The notes beneath the pieces are model-generated. The model was not told where the DNA came from and made no database searches. It saw nothing but the letters and a program-made list of their open reading frames with translations. Below, in pieces: positions 34,886 through 43,015 of a stretch of 64,000 nt of DNA. Each line of letters starts with the position of its first letter. Position 1 is the first letter of the stretch. Origin of the DNA: Candidatus Peribacteraceae bacterium (lineage in GTDB: Bacteria > Patescibacteriota > Gracilibacteria > Peribacterales > Peribacteraceae). The DNA is taken from positions 87,050-151,049 of the forward strand of contig JAGOTD010000001.1 in assembly GCA_018061945.1 (NCBI GenBank), read 5' to 3'. A program made the translations under genes and the position numbers.

Positions 34886-35102
34886 TAGTAGCAAAAATGA
34901 GTATTGTTCTTTTTGTTCACAGAACGTTTTATTTGTTACATTTAAGCCAATAAATCTACTTTTAGTATATTAAAATATAAATTGTAGTTTGACAATATGT
35001 AAGGACGACCTCACACTTCTCAACCTGATTAGATTATGTGACTTTAGTGACACTTTTCTAATTCAGCGCTCTTTCAGTACTTCGGCAATTACCATTAACC
35101 AA

Positions 35103-35110
35103 GGGGGAGG
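35103..35110 (+). promoter_or_regulatory. Strong Shine-Dalgarno of pyrB
   Basis: GGGGGAGG, 8 nt before the ATG at 35119. It is exceptional here because most first genes in the window have a -10 box rather than a ribosome-binding site at this distance. Confidence 0.75.
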
Positions 35111-35118
35111 ACTTCTTC

Positions 35119-36063
35119 ATGGAATTCCGTGGTTCAGACATCATCTCGGTCAATCAGTTTGACCTTGGTGATATCAACACTCTCTTCGCACTGGCGCATC
35201 GTTTGCGCAAGATTGCGACTGGAGAATTGAAATGCAAAATTCTTGATGGATTCATCCTCGGGAATCTCTTCTTCGAGGCCAGTACCAGAAGTAGAATGAG
35301 TTTCGCCTCCGCTTTCATGCGGCTCGGCGGTCAAGTTAACAGCACAACTGGCGTTGCGTTCTCCTCGATGTCTAAGGGAGAAACGCTTGCCGATACCATC
35401 AGCGTCATCCAGTCCTACTGCGACATTCTCGCAATCCGACACCCGCAACTTGGTGCCGCACAGGAAGCAGCTCGTGCTTCCAAGGTCCCCGTGATCAATG
35501 CAGGAGATGGGCCGGGGGAACACCCTACCCAAGCCCTCCTTGATCTATTCACGATCTTCGAGGAGCGCAAACAGATCCACAACTCCACCATTGCAATGGT
35601 GGGCGACCTGAAATACGGACGCACTGTCCATTCGCTGGCCAAGCTCCTCACGCTCTACCAAGGCATCAGGTACATCTTCGTTGCCCCTTCTCAGGTGCAG
35701 ATGCCAGATGGCCTCGTGGAAGAACTGAAGGCCAAGGGCTACAACGTTAGCCAAACCGACAAACTCGAAGAAGGCATTCGAGATGCAAACGTCATTTACT
35801 CAACTCGTATCCAAGAGGAACGATTCGACCGACGAGAGGAATACGAGGCCATCAAGAACGTCTACGTGCTTGACCGTGAAATGGTCCTGCGCACCTGCAA
35901 TCCTGATGTGACAATCCTCCACCCCCTTCCGCGAACCACCGAGATCGCAGTTGACGTTGACGCCTTGCCGAATGCGGCTTATTTTCGTCAGTCTGCAAAC
36001 GGGCTGATGATTAGAATGGCCCTCTTCCTCCTTATTCTCGGCAAGGAGCAAGAGTTGGTTTAA
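35119..36063 (+). CDS. pyrB: Aspartate carbamoyltransferase catalytic subunit
   Basis: 314 residues, close to E. coli PyrB (about 310). All active-site blocks are present: FEASTRSRMSF (carbamoyl-phosphate loop), SKGETLADTISVIQSY (the mobile-loop Lys), HPTQALLDLF, GDLKYGRTVHSL, YSTRIQEERF and HPLPRTTEIAVDVD. It makes carbamoyl-aspartate for pyrimidine synthesis. No pyrI, carA/B or pyrC is seen. Codon use is strongly C-ending, unlike the AT-rich flanking genes, and it has its own SD and terminator, pointing to separate acquisition. Confidence 0.92.
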   Translation: MEFRGSDIISVNQFDLGDINTLFALAHRLRKIATGELKCKILDGFILGNLFFEASTRSRMSFASAFMRLGGQVNSTTGVAFSSMSKGETLADTISVIQSYCDILAIRHPQLGAAQEAARASKVPVINAGDGPGEHPTQALLDLFTIFEERKQIHNSTIAMVGDLKYGRTVHSLAKLLTLYQGIRYIFVAPSQVQMPDGLVEELKAKGYNVSQTDKLEEGIRDANVIYSTRIQEERFDRREEYEAIKNVYVLDREMVLRTCNPDVTILHPLPRTTEIAVDVDALPNAAYFRQSANGLMIRMALFLLILGKEQELV

Positions 36064-36089
36064 AGGTATTGCTACAACTGACAGGGCAA

Positions 36090-36114
36090 GGGAGGAGATT
36101 TTATATCTCCTCCC
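36090..36114 (+). terminator. Hairpin terminator after pyrB
   Basis: GGGAGGAGAT (36090-36099), loop TTTAT, ATCTCCTCCC (36105-36114), then AAGTCCTTT. It is a perfect 10-bp stem 26 nt after the stop codon. The T tract is short and interrupted. Confidence 0.65.
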
Positions 36115-36144
36115 AAGTCCTTTAATCAATTATTCCCTAATACA

Positions 36145-37617
36145 ATGGATAAATTACAACCTAGTGCTATCGAAGGCACTGAAGAAACTTCTACATCACC
36201 TAACGTGCTCCAGTATGAGCAGTATAAAGATGCATACGAGCACTATCGCTTACGATTAAAGACAACGTTTAACCATGCCCTAGATGAGGCAAATCCTGCC
36301 ATAACTCAGCAACTGATCGCTCTTGAAGCAATTAATAAAGATGCTGGATCAACGACTTTTTATCAATCAGACCACATAGATCGAGTTCATGCAGAATCAA
36401 AATTACCATTCCGTATTTCATCCGAACCGTTTCAGCTACAAGAGCATGTCCGCTCTCAACTAGATGCCTACGGGGTAGCTATCGCAGCTTATTATGGTGC
36501 ATGTGATACATTAATAAAGTCTTTACCAAAGGACCATCGCTGGATCGGCTATCTTAATCACCACAAACCAGATTTCTTGCTGGAACTGTCAGCAAATGAA
36601 AAGAGGAATCATATGTTTTTGCGCCCTGATTTTATCCTTAATGACGGCGAGCCAACTGTAACAGAAATTGAAACTTCACCTTTTGGTTTAGCTCTATCGC
36701 AATTTCTTAACAGCTCTTTTAGAAAAGCTGGGAAGGATACAGTCGTGAGTGATGAAATTTTACTTCAAACACTTATAGAAGAAATGCTCCCATCGGGGCG
36801 AGGATCCATGTGCTTTGGAATTACCGATTATACTAAGCGTTACGAGGGACAATTTATATATTTAGCTAATCTGCTTAAGGCAAAAGGAATCGATGCAAGT
36901 GTTAGCATGATGGAAAATATTCAATCAACAGAAGGGAAGTTGACTTTAGATGGAAAGAAAATAGATGCTTTGTATAGATGTTTTTACCTTCATCAATCTG
37001 TTTCTGATCCGCATTTAGCAAAAGTTCTTCAGGACAATCAAGAGAACATTTTCCCTGCCATTAAGCCTCAATTGGAAGAGAAGGCGCTTATGGCAATGTT
37101 GTGGGATCCTGAATTTAAAGAATTTTTTGAAACTAATTTAGGCGAAAATGATGCAAGCTTACGAAAAATAGTACCTCCAACATGGGTAGTAGATGGACAA
37201 AATCTACCATCAAATTTTCCTTACCCAATTTCTAAATGGGAAGATTTTGCTTCGCTTAGTAGAAAACAAAGGTCTTTTGTACTAAAAACCTCGGGCTTCT
37301 CATCTCAAAGCTCATGGGCAAAAGGGGTTTCCTTTTTAGAAAAACTTTCAAAAGACGCATGTGCCGAAATCATGAAAGTAGCATCGCAGAGTCAAGACGA
37401 CATCTTTGTTATTCAGCAATTCAAGAAAGGGGCTGACTTTCATCACCCATACTTTGATTTTAACGATGGAGCAATTAAAGATATGAAAGGACGAGTGAGA
37501 TTAACACCATATTATTCAGTAAAGTCAGGCAAAGTACTGACCGCAAAAGCAACATTGTGCGAGAATACTGACTATATTCATGCTATGGTTGATTCTATAA
37601 ACGTTCCTGTCATTTAA
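36145..37617 (+). CDS. ATP-grasp-like ligase (unassigned family)
   Basis: 490 residues, AT-rich. The middle has a pre-ATP-grasp-like segment, RPDFILNDGEPTVTEIETSP, and the C-terminal 170 residues look like an ATP-grasp core: RSFVLKTSGFSSQSSWAKGV (Lys and Gly-rich loop), DIFVIQQFKKGADFHHPYFD, and RLTPYYSVKSGK. ATP-grasp enzymes join a carboxylate to an amine or thiol through an acyl phosphate. The substrate is unknown; the pre-domain recalls glutathionylspermidine-synthase-type ligases. The HAD-like gene follows after 10 nt, so they are co-transcribed. Confidence 0.5.
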   Translation: MDKLQPSAIEGTEETSTSPNVLQYEQYKDAYEHYRLRLKTTFNHALDEANPAITQQLIALEAINKDAGSTTFYQSDHIDRVHAESKLPFRISSEPFQLQEHVRSQLDAYGVAIAAYYGACDTLIKSLPKDHRWIGYLNHHKPDFLLELSANEKRNHMFLRPDFILNDGEPTVTEIETSPFGLALSQFLNSSFRKAGKDTVVSDEILLQTLIEEMLPSGRGSMCFGITDYTKRYEGQFIYLANLLKAKGIDASVSMMENIQSTEGKLTLDGKKIDALYRCFYLHQSVSDPHLAKVLQDNQENIFPAIKPQLEEKALMAMLWDPEFKEFFETNLGENDASLRKIVPPTWVVDGQNLPSNFPYPISKWEDFASLSRKQRSFVLKTSGFSSQSSWAKGVSFLEKLSKDACAEIMKVASQSQDDIFVIQQFKKGADFHHPYFDFNDGAIKDMKGRVRLTPYYSVKSGKVLTAKATLCENTDYIHAMVDSINVPVI

Positions 37618-37627
37618 AAATCATCTT

Positions 37628-38065
37628 ATGAAAGCTGTTATTTTCGACTACAACCGTACAATTTATAATCCTGAAGATGACAAACTGACAGCAGGAGCTA
37701 AAGCCTTACTCGATCTTTTTCACAAGGAAGGGATTACACTTTTTTTAATTGCAAAAGGTGACGATAAAAGAAGGGCGCGTATTCAAGAGCTAGGGCTGGA
37801 GCCATATTTTAAAAAAATTGTTGTGAATCAAAATAAATCAGCAGACGATTATGCCAATTGCAAGAAAGATGCACAGGAAGGAACTGAATTTTTTGCCATT
37901 GGAGATCGCGTAAAAGAAGAAATAAAATATGCAAATGAAAATGGAATAATAACGATTTGGTTTAAAGATGGTAAATTTTCTACTGAAGAACCAGAAAATG
38001 ATGCTGAAAAACCTGCCTTTATAATTAAAAATTTGTCTGAAGCAGCTGATATTATTCTAGGCTAA
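37628..38065 (+). CDS. HAD-superfamily protein with altered motif I
   Basis: 145 residues, capless HAD size. Motif I is VIFDYNRTIY: the nucleophile Asp7 is present but the usual second Asp (acid/base) is Asn9. Motif II is FLIAKGDD, with Ala where Ser/Thr is usual. Motif III is probably one of the Lys in YFKKIVVNQNKS, and motif IV is FAIGDRVKEEI. It may be a slow or inactive phosphatase or a binding protein. It is the last gene of the cassette with the ATP-grasp-like protein. Confidence 0.7.
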   Translation: MKAVIFDYNRTIYNPEDDKLTAGAKALLDLFHKEGITLFLIAKGDDKRRARIQELGLEPYFKKIVVNQNKSADDYANCKKDAQEGTEFFAIGDRVKEEIKYANENGIITIWFKDGKFSTEEPENDAEKPAFIIKNLSEAADIILG

Positions 38066-38093
38066 CTAATTAAATTATTACTATTAAATACGT

Positions 38094-38111
38094 TTTATTT
38101 TATAAAATAAA
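38094..38111. promoter_or_regulatory. 18-bp perfect AT palindrome before the excisionase gene
   Basis: TTTATTTTATAAAATAAA lies 28 nt after the HAD stop and 30 nt before the HTH gene ATG. It may be an operator for the HTH protein or part of the promoter (TATTATAGT follows). It lacks GC pairs and a T tract, so it is a poor terminator. Confidence 0.45.
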
Positions 38112-38141
38112 TCTGTATATTATAGTTAATCACTGTTAATT

Positions 38142-38315
38142 ATGAAACATGAATTCTACCTCACCGAAGAAGTGGCTGAAATGCTACGCGTCAGCAACAT
38201 GACGGTTTACCGCTGCATCAAGGCGGGCAAACTTAATGCCCATAAGTTCGGCAAAGACTGGCGCATTAGCAAAGCCGACCTTGAAGCCTTTCTGAAGGCT
38301 CATAGAAAGACTTAA
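38142..38315 (+). CDS. Excisionase/MerR-like helix-turn-helix protein
   Basis: 57 residues: FYLTEEVAEMLRVSNMTVYR, CIKAGKLNAHKFGKDWRISK, ADLEAFLKAHRKT. This is the standard excisionase-family wHTH, with recognition helix MTVYRCIKAG and wing FGKDWRIS. It bends DNA or directs recombination in many mobile elements. It lies 10 nt before the serine recombinase gene on the same strand and is probably its recombination-directionality factor or regulator. Confidence 0.85.
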   Translation: MKHEFYLTEEVAEMLRVSNMTVYRCIKAGKLNAHKFGKDWRISKADLEAFLKAHRKT

Positions 38316-38325
38316 TCTCTAAAGT

Positions 38326-39807
38326 ATGAAAGCTGTAATTCTCGCGCGTGTATCCACAAAGCGGCAAGAAGACGAAGGACTCTCACTGGATAACCAGTTG
38401 GAAACTCTGCGCGGCTATGCCAAAGAAAAACAGCTGGAAGTCGTAAAGGAATTTGTCTTTCAGGAAAGCGCCGGGCACAAGATACGCAAACACTTTGAAG
38501 GCATGATTGAATACGTGAAAGAACATCCTGATGTAGATGCGATTCTGGCGTACAGAGTTGACCGGACTACGCGTAACTTTCGCGATGCGGTCCTACTGGA
38601 TAGCCTGCGTATCGAAGAGGATAAGGAACTGCATTTCGTGTATAACCGCTTGGTTCTAAAAGCCGACTCCCATGGACGTGATATACAGGATTGGGATTTG
38701 CAGGTCTTTCTAGCCAAGCAGTACTTAAACCGTTTACAAGAAGACGGCGCGAATACATGGACCTACAAGGTCCGTAAAGGCGAGTGGGCAGGAAAAGCGC
38801 CCTGCGGCTACGAGAACGTACCAAAGGAAGACGGCAGCGCATGGATCGAGCCCGACCCTGAGCGCGCGCCGTTGGTCAAACAAGCTTTTGAATGGTATGC
38901 GGCAGGTACTTTTTCTCTCAAAGCGTTGGCAAAGAAGCTGGCTGATTTGGGACTCACAACAAACACAGATGGCAAGCGTCCGATGTACACGAGCTACTTG
39001 GAAGAACATATCATCAAGAACCCGTTCTACCATGGCGAGATGGAATTTAAGGGCAAATTGTACCCTCACAACTACGAGAAGCTGATACCGAAATGGCTTT
39101 TTTACAAGTGTAAGGAGGTATTGGAAAGCTACGGTAAAACGCCGTTCATGTATGGCACAAAAGCCTTTGCCTTCAAGCGGACCCTGAAATGCGCGGCCTG
39201 TGACTGTTTCCTCTCTACTTACACACAGAAGGCCATCAACTACGTCCGGTGCCATGCCTGCAAGGCAGTTCATGTTAAAGAGGATGACCTATTGAAACAG
39301 GCAGCCGATATCTTTATAGCCATGACTATTCCGGCTGATGTTGCTGAAGACCTAAAAAAGAAACTCAGTAGCTCTCAGAAGGACGAGCAGGAATTTTACG
39401 AAATGAATCTGAAACGGATCAATGCGGAACTTGCCAGACTCACTAAGCGGAACAAAATTATGTATCAGGATCGGTTAGACGAGCGTATTACCTTGGATGA
39501 ATATGACAAAATGTTTCAGGAAAATAAGGTTAAAGAAACAGATTTACTCGAAGAACTCAAGTCCCATCACGAGGCAGATGAACAGTTCCACATGACGGCT
39601 TCTTATGTTCTGGAATTGGCAAAGCGGGCAAGCGAGCTGTTTATGAGTTCGCAACCCGACCAAAAGAACCGACTGATGCGTTTTGTATTTGCGAACGCAA
39701 AAGTAGAAGGCAATCACCTCTACTACAAGCTGAAAAAGCCCTTTGAGGGCATAGTCGATTGTAACAAAAAGCAAGAATGGCTCCCCCGACTGGATTCGAA
39801 CCAGTAA
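38326..39807 (+). CDS. Large serine recombinase
   Basis: 493 residues. The resolvase-type N-terminal domain has catalytic Ser10 in LARVSTKRQ, followed by the conserved Arg-bearing AYRVDRTTRNF. The recombinase domain runs from about 150 (GKAPCGYENV). A zinc-ribbon is visible as CAACDCF ... RCHACK, then a coiled coil. It catalyses integration or excision between att sites. The last nine residues, WLPRLDSNQ, are encoded within the antisense of tRNA-Asn, which places the insertion junction at or very near the 3' end of that tRNA. Confidence 0.9.
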   Translation: MKAVILARVSTKRQEDEGLSLDNQLETLRGYAKEKQLEVVKEFVFQESAGHKIRKHFEGMIEYVKEHPDVDAILAYRVDRTTRNFRDAVLLDSLRIEEDKELHFVYNRLVLKADSHGRDIQDWDLQVFLAKQYLNRLQEDGANTWTYKVRKGEWAGKAPCGYENVPKEDGSAWIEPDPERAPLVKQAFEWYAAGTFSLKALAKKLADLGLTTNTDGKRPMYTSYLEEHIIKNPFYHGEMEFKGKLYPHNYEKLIPKWLFYKCKEVLESYGKTPFMYGTKAFAFKRTLKCAACDCFLSTYTQKAINYVRCHACKAVHVKEDDLLKQAADIFIAMTIPADVAEDLKKKLSSSQKDEQEFYEMNLKRINAELARLTKRNKIMYQDRLDERITLDEYDKMFQENKVKETDLLEELKSHHEADEQFHMTASYVLELAKRASELFMSSQPDQKNRLMRFVFANAKVEGNHLYYKLKKPFEGIVDCNKKQEWLPRLDSNQ

Positions 39808-39852
39808 CCCCCTCGTTAACAGCGAGGTGCTCTACCGTTGAGCTACAGGGGA
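39781..39852 (-). tRNA. tRNA-Asn(GUU)
   Basis: 72 nt on the minus strand. Acceptor TCCCCTG/CGGGGGA (one G-T pair), D arm GCTC-AACGGTA-GAGC, anticodon arm CCTCG-CTGTTAA-CGAGG with anticodon GTT, variable GGGTT, T arm ACTGG-TTCGAAT-CCAGT, discriminator G. CCA is not encoded. Its 3' half overlaps the serine recombinase C-terminus on the opposite strand. Confidence 0.95.
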
Positions 39853-40172
39853 ATGATTTATTGCGACGTATCTAGAGAAAGAACAGATAGCAACGGACCG
39901 GGATCCTTCGCTCTGCTGCGGCAGAGCTTCGGCCTGCAAGCAGGGGAACTCCGCAGTAGAACAATCTGACTACGAGCCAGAAAACGTAAACGCACGCGTC
40001 ATTATATGCACTCAAAGCTGCTTGTCGAGGCTGTTTTGTAGCAGATTGTGCCAAAGGCCATCTTAAAAAGCTGAATACCTACCTGTTTCTCGTGCCGCAT
40101 AGCGTTTGCTACGGGCAGATTTGAATAACAATAGTATGCGAATGATTGATGATGTTTAAACGCGAAGTGGCA
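39853..40172. other. Intergenic region upstream of tRNA-Asn
   Basis: About 320 nt with no gene recognised. It contains a perfect hairpin GCTCTGC-TGCG-GCAGAGC (39910-39927) without a T tract. The tRNA promoter should lie at its left end but I cannot define boxes with confidence. Confidence 0.45.
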
Positions 40173-41156
40173 TCAAATGACATGCTTGAAGATGAGTCCG
40201 GCCAGAATCAGCAATCCTAGGCCAAAAGTGACGAGTCCTGTCCATTTTACCCGCTGCCAGAAGAGCAGTGGCGCTGGTGTTACCCAGACAAACAAAGCAT
40301 CGGGCGGCAGAACGTGTTGGACCAGCTGCAAGAAATGCTCGCGGTGGCCTTCGCCAAGTACGAAAACCGCCGCAATACCATCGGGTGCACCTTTGGCATG
40401 CAGCTCCACGTTTTGCCACAATGCGTTATCGCGCTGCGGACTTGCGAGCAATGCATTCCATCGCTGCGCCAGTGCATTGCGATTTTTCATGGCCGAATAC
40501 TCTTCTTTATTCAGTCCCCGACCTTCTTTGCCCATCGCCTTCTTAAACGCCGGCATCGCCTCGGCGCGCGCGATTTCGATTTCCAGCACGTTAATCTGGG
40601 TGGTAATGGCATGATGCACCGACATTTCTTCCAGCGCAAAGAGCCCGACTGTCGGGTACAGCGCCTGCAGCAACGTGAGTGCGTGGAGAGACAGTGCTTG
40701 CGAGGCGATATTGGATGTGTCACTCCCACGCAGAGCTTTCGTCCAGCGCTTGCCTGCTTCGCGCAGGAAGCTCTCGTCGGATCCGGCTTGTTCCAACTGC
40801 CTGCGGATCGACGCCAAAATATCTTCTTGCAAGCGCATGAGCGTTGGATTGCGCTTGTCGTACGACAATCCTTCTTGGCCAAATGCACGTACGCCCTGGT
40901 TTTCGTGCAGTCGTTTGCAGCACTGCAGTATCCAGTACTGACACGCCGCAATCTCGCGCTGCGCAAAGAAACTGATACGACCCGAGAGCACCGGATGCGC
41001 CTGACCAATACCAATGATGAGCCGCTTAACGTTTCGGCTGCGCGCAACTCCGTAGACGTAAGCACCCGGGAAAAATTTCTCGCTGCGTAAGTGATCCAAC
41101 TCTGTAAAGGCAGGACCCCGAAGTGGCAAAAGCCGACGCAGCGGATACCAGTTCAT
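40173..41156 (-). CDS. Tail-anchored protein, possibly TraB/GumN-like
   Basis: 327 residues from this ATG (MNWYPLRRLLPLRGPAFTEL). RLIIGIGQAHPVLSGRISFF near residue 45 and a later VFVLGEGHREHFLQLVQHVL resemble the GxxH strand ends of TraB/Tiki-type proteins, but the rest is helical and unrecognised. One membrane helix sits at the very C-terminus (TGLVTFGLGLLILAGLIFKH), leaving the body in the cytoplasm. TATACT (complement of 41163-41168) lies 6 nt before the ATG, so an earlier in-frame start at 41273 is rejected. Confidence 0.45.
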   Translation of the reverse strand: MNWYPLRRLLPLRGPAFTELDHLRSEKFFPGAYVYGVARSRNVKRLIIGIGQAHPVLSGRISFFAQREIAACQYWILQCCKRLHENQGVRAFGQEGLSYDKRNPTLMRLQEDILASIRRQLEQAGSDESFLREAGKRWTKALRGSDTSNIASQALSLHALTLLQALYPTVGLFALEEMSVHHAITTQINVLEIEIARAEAMPAFKKAMGKEGRGLNKEEYSAMKNRNALAQRWNALLASPQRDNALWQNVELHAKGAPDGIAAVFVLGEGHREHFLQLVQHVLPPDALFVWVTPAPLLFWQRVKWTGLVTFGLGLLILAGLIFKHVI

Positions 41157-41202
41157 GGTTCGAGTATAGAGGAGCTTGAGCAGGAATAGGAATAGATGGA
41201 AC

Positions 41203-41429
41203 GGGAACGAATTACGAATAGCGAATGACGAAGTACGAAGACAGAGTGAAACTACCAAACGCCAAGAAACCAACTACCAATGAGAAATTCCAAGATACAA
41301 GAAACAAATAGCAAAAAATTCCAATACACCAATAATCAAAGCTCCCCTCTCCTCGTCCGCCGCGGCGGACGAGGAGAGGGGTTGGGGGTGAGGGTCGCGT
41401 AATTCGCTATTCGTACGTCGTACTTCGCG
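41203..41429. repeat. Low-complexity repeat cluster upstream of proS
   Basis: GAATTACGAATAGCGAATGA (41209-41228) and, inverted, TAATTCGCTATTCGTACGTC (41400-41419) flank a segment with AAACTACCAAACGCCAAGAA (41250-41269) and the 41341-41394 hairpin. Related ATTCGTAATTCG and ACTACCAAAGTCCAAGAA tracts recur after proS at 43055-43180. Confidence 0.65.
41341..41394. repeat. Dispersed hairpin repeat, half copy (copy 3)
   Basis: One hairpin of the family plus its GGGTTGGGGGTGAGGG tail. The stem CCCCTCTCCTCGTCCGCCG with its reverse complement forms a perfect 38-nt palindrome at 41344-41381. The second hairpin of copies 1 and 2 is missing. Confidence 0.75.
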
Positions 41430-41446
41430 TATATACTCCCCTCACT

Positions 41447-43015
41447 ATGGCCAAGCAAAACATCTCCACACGTGCGCAGAACTTTCCTCAGTGGTACCAG
41501 GACGTCATCGCCCAGGCACCGGACCTGTACGACGAATCGCCGGTCACAGGCTGTATTACATTCGGCCCTCTGGCAACTGCGCTGTGGCAAAAGATCCGTG
41601 ATTTTTTGGATCCCAGACTCAAGGAAATGGGGGTGGAAAACATTATGCTGCCCATGCTGATCCCAGAAAGTTTTTTCCTGCGCGAGAAAGAACATGTGGA
41701 AGGCTTCGCACCCGAACTTGCAACCGTTACCCACATCGGCGGTACCAAACTGCCCGAACCGTTTTGCGTACGACCAACTTCCGAATTGCTGTTTGTGGAT
41801 TGGTATGCGCGCAATGGTCGCATTCAAAGCCATCGCGATCTGCCCCTGCTGGTGAATCAATGGTGCTCTGTCATGCGCTGGGAAAAACGTCCACGCGCCT
41901 TTTTGCGCACTGCCGAATTTCACTGGCACGAAGGCCACTGTATTTTTGCAACCGAGGAATCCTGTCGCACATTCACACTCGATATCATCAATCTGTTTGA
42001 AGATCTTGTACAAAACGTGCTGGCGATTCCAGTTGTAAAAGGCACCAAGCCCGCACACGAAGTGTTCCCGGGAGCGATCGATACCTACACGATCGAAAGT
42101 ATGATGCAAGACGGTAAAGCCCTGCAAATGGGCACAAGCCACATGTTGTCACAGAAATTTTTGATTGATAGTGATGGCAAGCCACGCGTGTCGTTTTTGG
42201 ATGAACAAGGCGCAACCCAAGTCCCCTTCTACGATTCGTGGGCAGTTTCCACTCGCCTGCTTGGTGCGTTGGTCATGGCGCATGGCGATGATGACGGGAT
42301 CGTGATCCCGCCAAGACTAGCTCCAGTCCATGCAACTGTCCTACCAATTCTTGCCGGCAGCGACGCCGATAACGAGGCTGTCCTTAGGGCTGCGCGCGAT
42401 TTGGCTGTAAGCATTTCGCGGGCGACCAATCCATTTGAAAAAAATGCCAAAGCCAATCACACCGAGCTCTATAAAGTGCACGGTCGTACCGATGTATTCG
42501 AGGAAGTGCAGGGCAACCTGACGGTTCGCGTCGATTGCCGCAAAGATGCGAGACTCGGCGACAAAACGTTTTATCAGATCAAGAGCGGCACGCCGATTCG
42601 TATAGAACTGGGTGCCCGCGACTTGGCCGAAGGTATTTGCGTCATCAAGAGTCGTATCCGCAGCCGCGAAGAAGCCGTAAAAGCCCCTCTCGCCAAAGCC
42701 GCCGAGATCGTCTCGGCTATGCTCGCCGAAGACCAGAAGACCCTCTTCACCCGCGCCAAAACCTACCAGCAAGAAAAGACCGTTTCAGCCCAGACGTATG
42801 AGGAAGTGAAGGACGCACTAGAAGCAGGAAAGTGGGCGACCATTGCGTGGGATGGAACGAATGAAACCGTCCAAAAGCTCAAAACTGAAACGTCGGGCGG
42901 TACCTTCCGCTGCTTCCCATTCGATGCGCCAGAGAACGCCACAGGAAAAACCGATCCCATTTCTGGAAAGCCGAGTGCATTCGGAAAGGAGATTATTGTG
43001 GGGAAGGCGTATTAA
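41447..43015 (+). CDS. proS: Prolyl-tRNA synthetase, archaeal/eukaryote-type
   Basis: 522 residues. The class II core is visible: VENIMLPMLIPESFFLREKE, EPFCVRPTSELLF, MRWEKRPRAFLRTAEFHWHE (motif 2) and ALQMGTSHMLSQ. An anticodon-binding domain (APVHATVLPILAGSDADNEA) follows, with the extra C-terminal domain ending IIVGKAY. The editing insertion of the long bacterial ProRS is absent. It charges tRNA-Pro. TATACT (41432-41437) lies 9 nt before the ATG. Confidence 0.93.
   Translation: MAKQNISTRAQNFPQWYQDVIAQAPDLYDESPVTGCITFGPLATALWQKIRDFLDPRLKEMGVENIMLPMLIPESFFLREKEHVEGFAPELATVTHIGGTKLPEPFCVRPTSELLFVDWYARNGRIQSHRDLPLLVNQWCSVMRWEKRPRAFLRTAEFHWHEGHCIFATEESCRTFTLDIINLFEDLVQNVLAIPVVKGTKPAHEVFPGAIDTYTIESMMQDGKALQMGTSHMLSQKFLIDSDGKPRVSFLDEQGATQVPFYDSWAVSTRLLGALVMAHGDDDGIVIPPRLAPVHATVLPILAGSDADNEAVLRAARDLAVSISRATNPFEKNAKANHTELYKVHGRTDVFEEVQGNLTVRVDCRKDARLGDKTFYQIKSGTPIRIELGARDLAEGICVIKSRIRSREEAVKAPLAKAAEIVSAMLAEDQKTLFTRAKTYQQEKTVSAQTYEEVKDALEAGKWATIAWDGTNETVQKLKTETSGGTFRCFPFDAPENATGKTDPISGKPSAFGKEIIVGKAY

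Noticed and set aside
41336..42142. 268-residue minus-strand frame over the start of proS
   Set aside because: Antisense to a clearly conserved synthetase and runs into the dispersed repeat.
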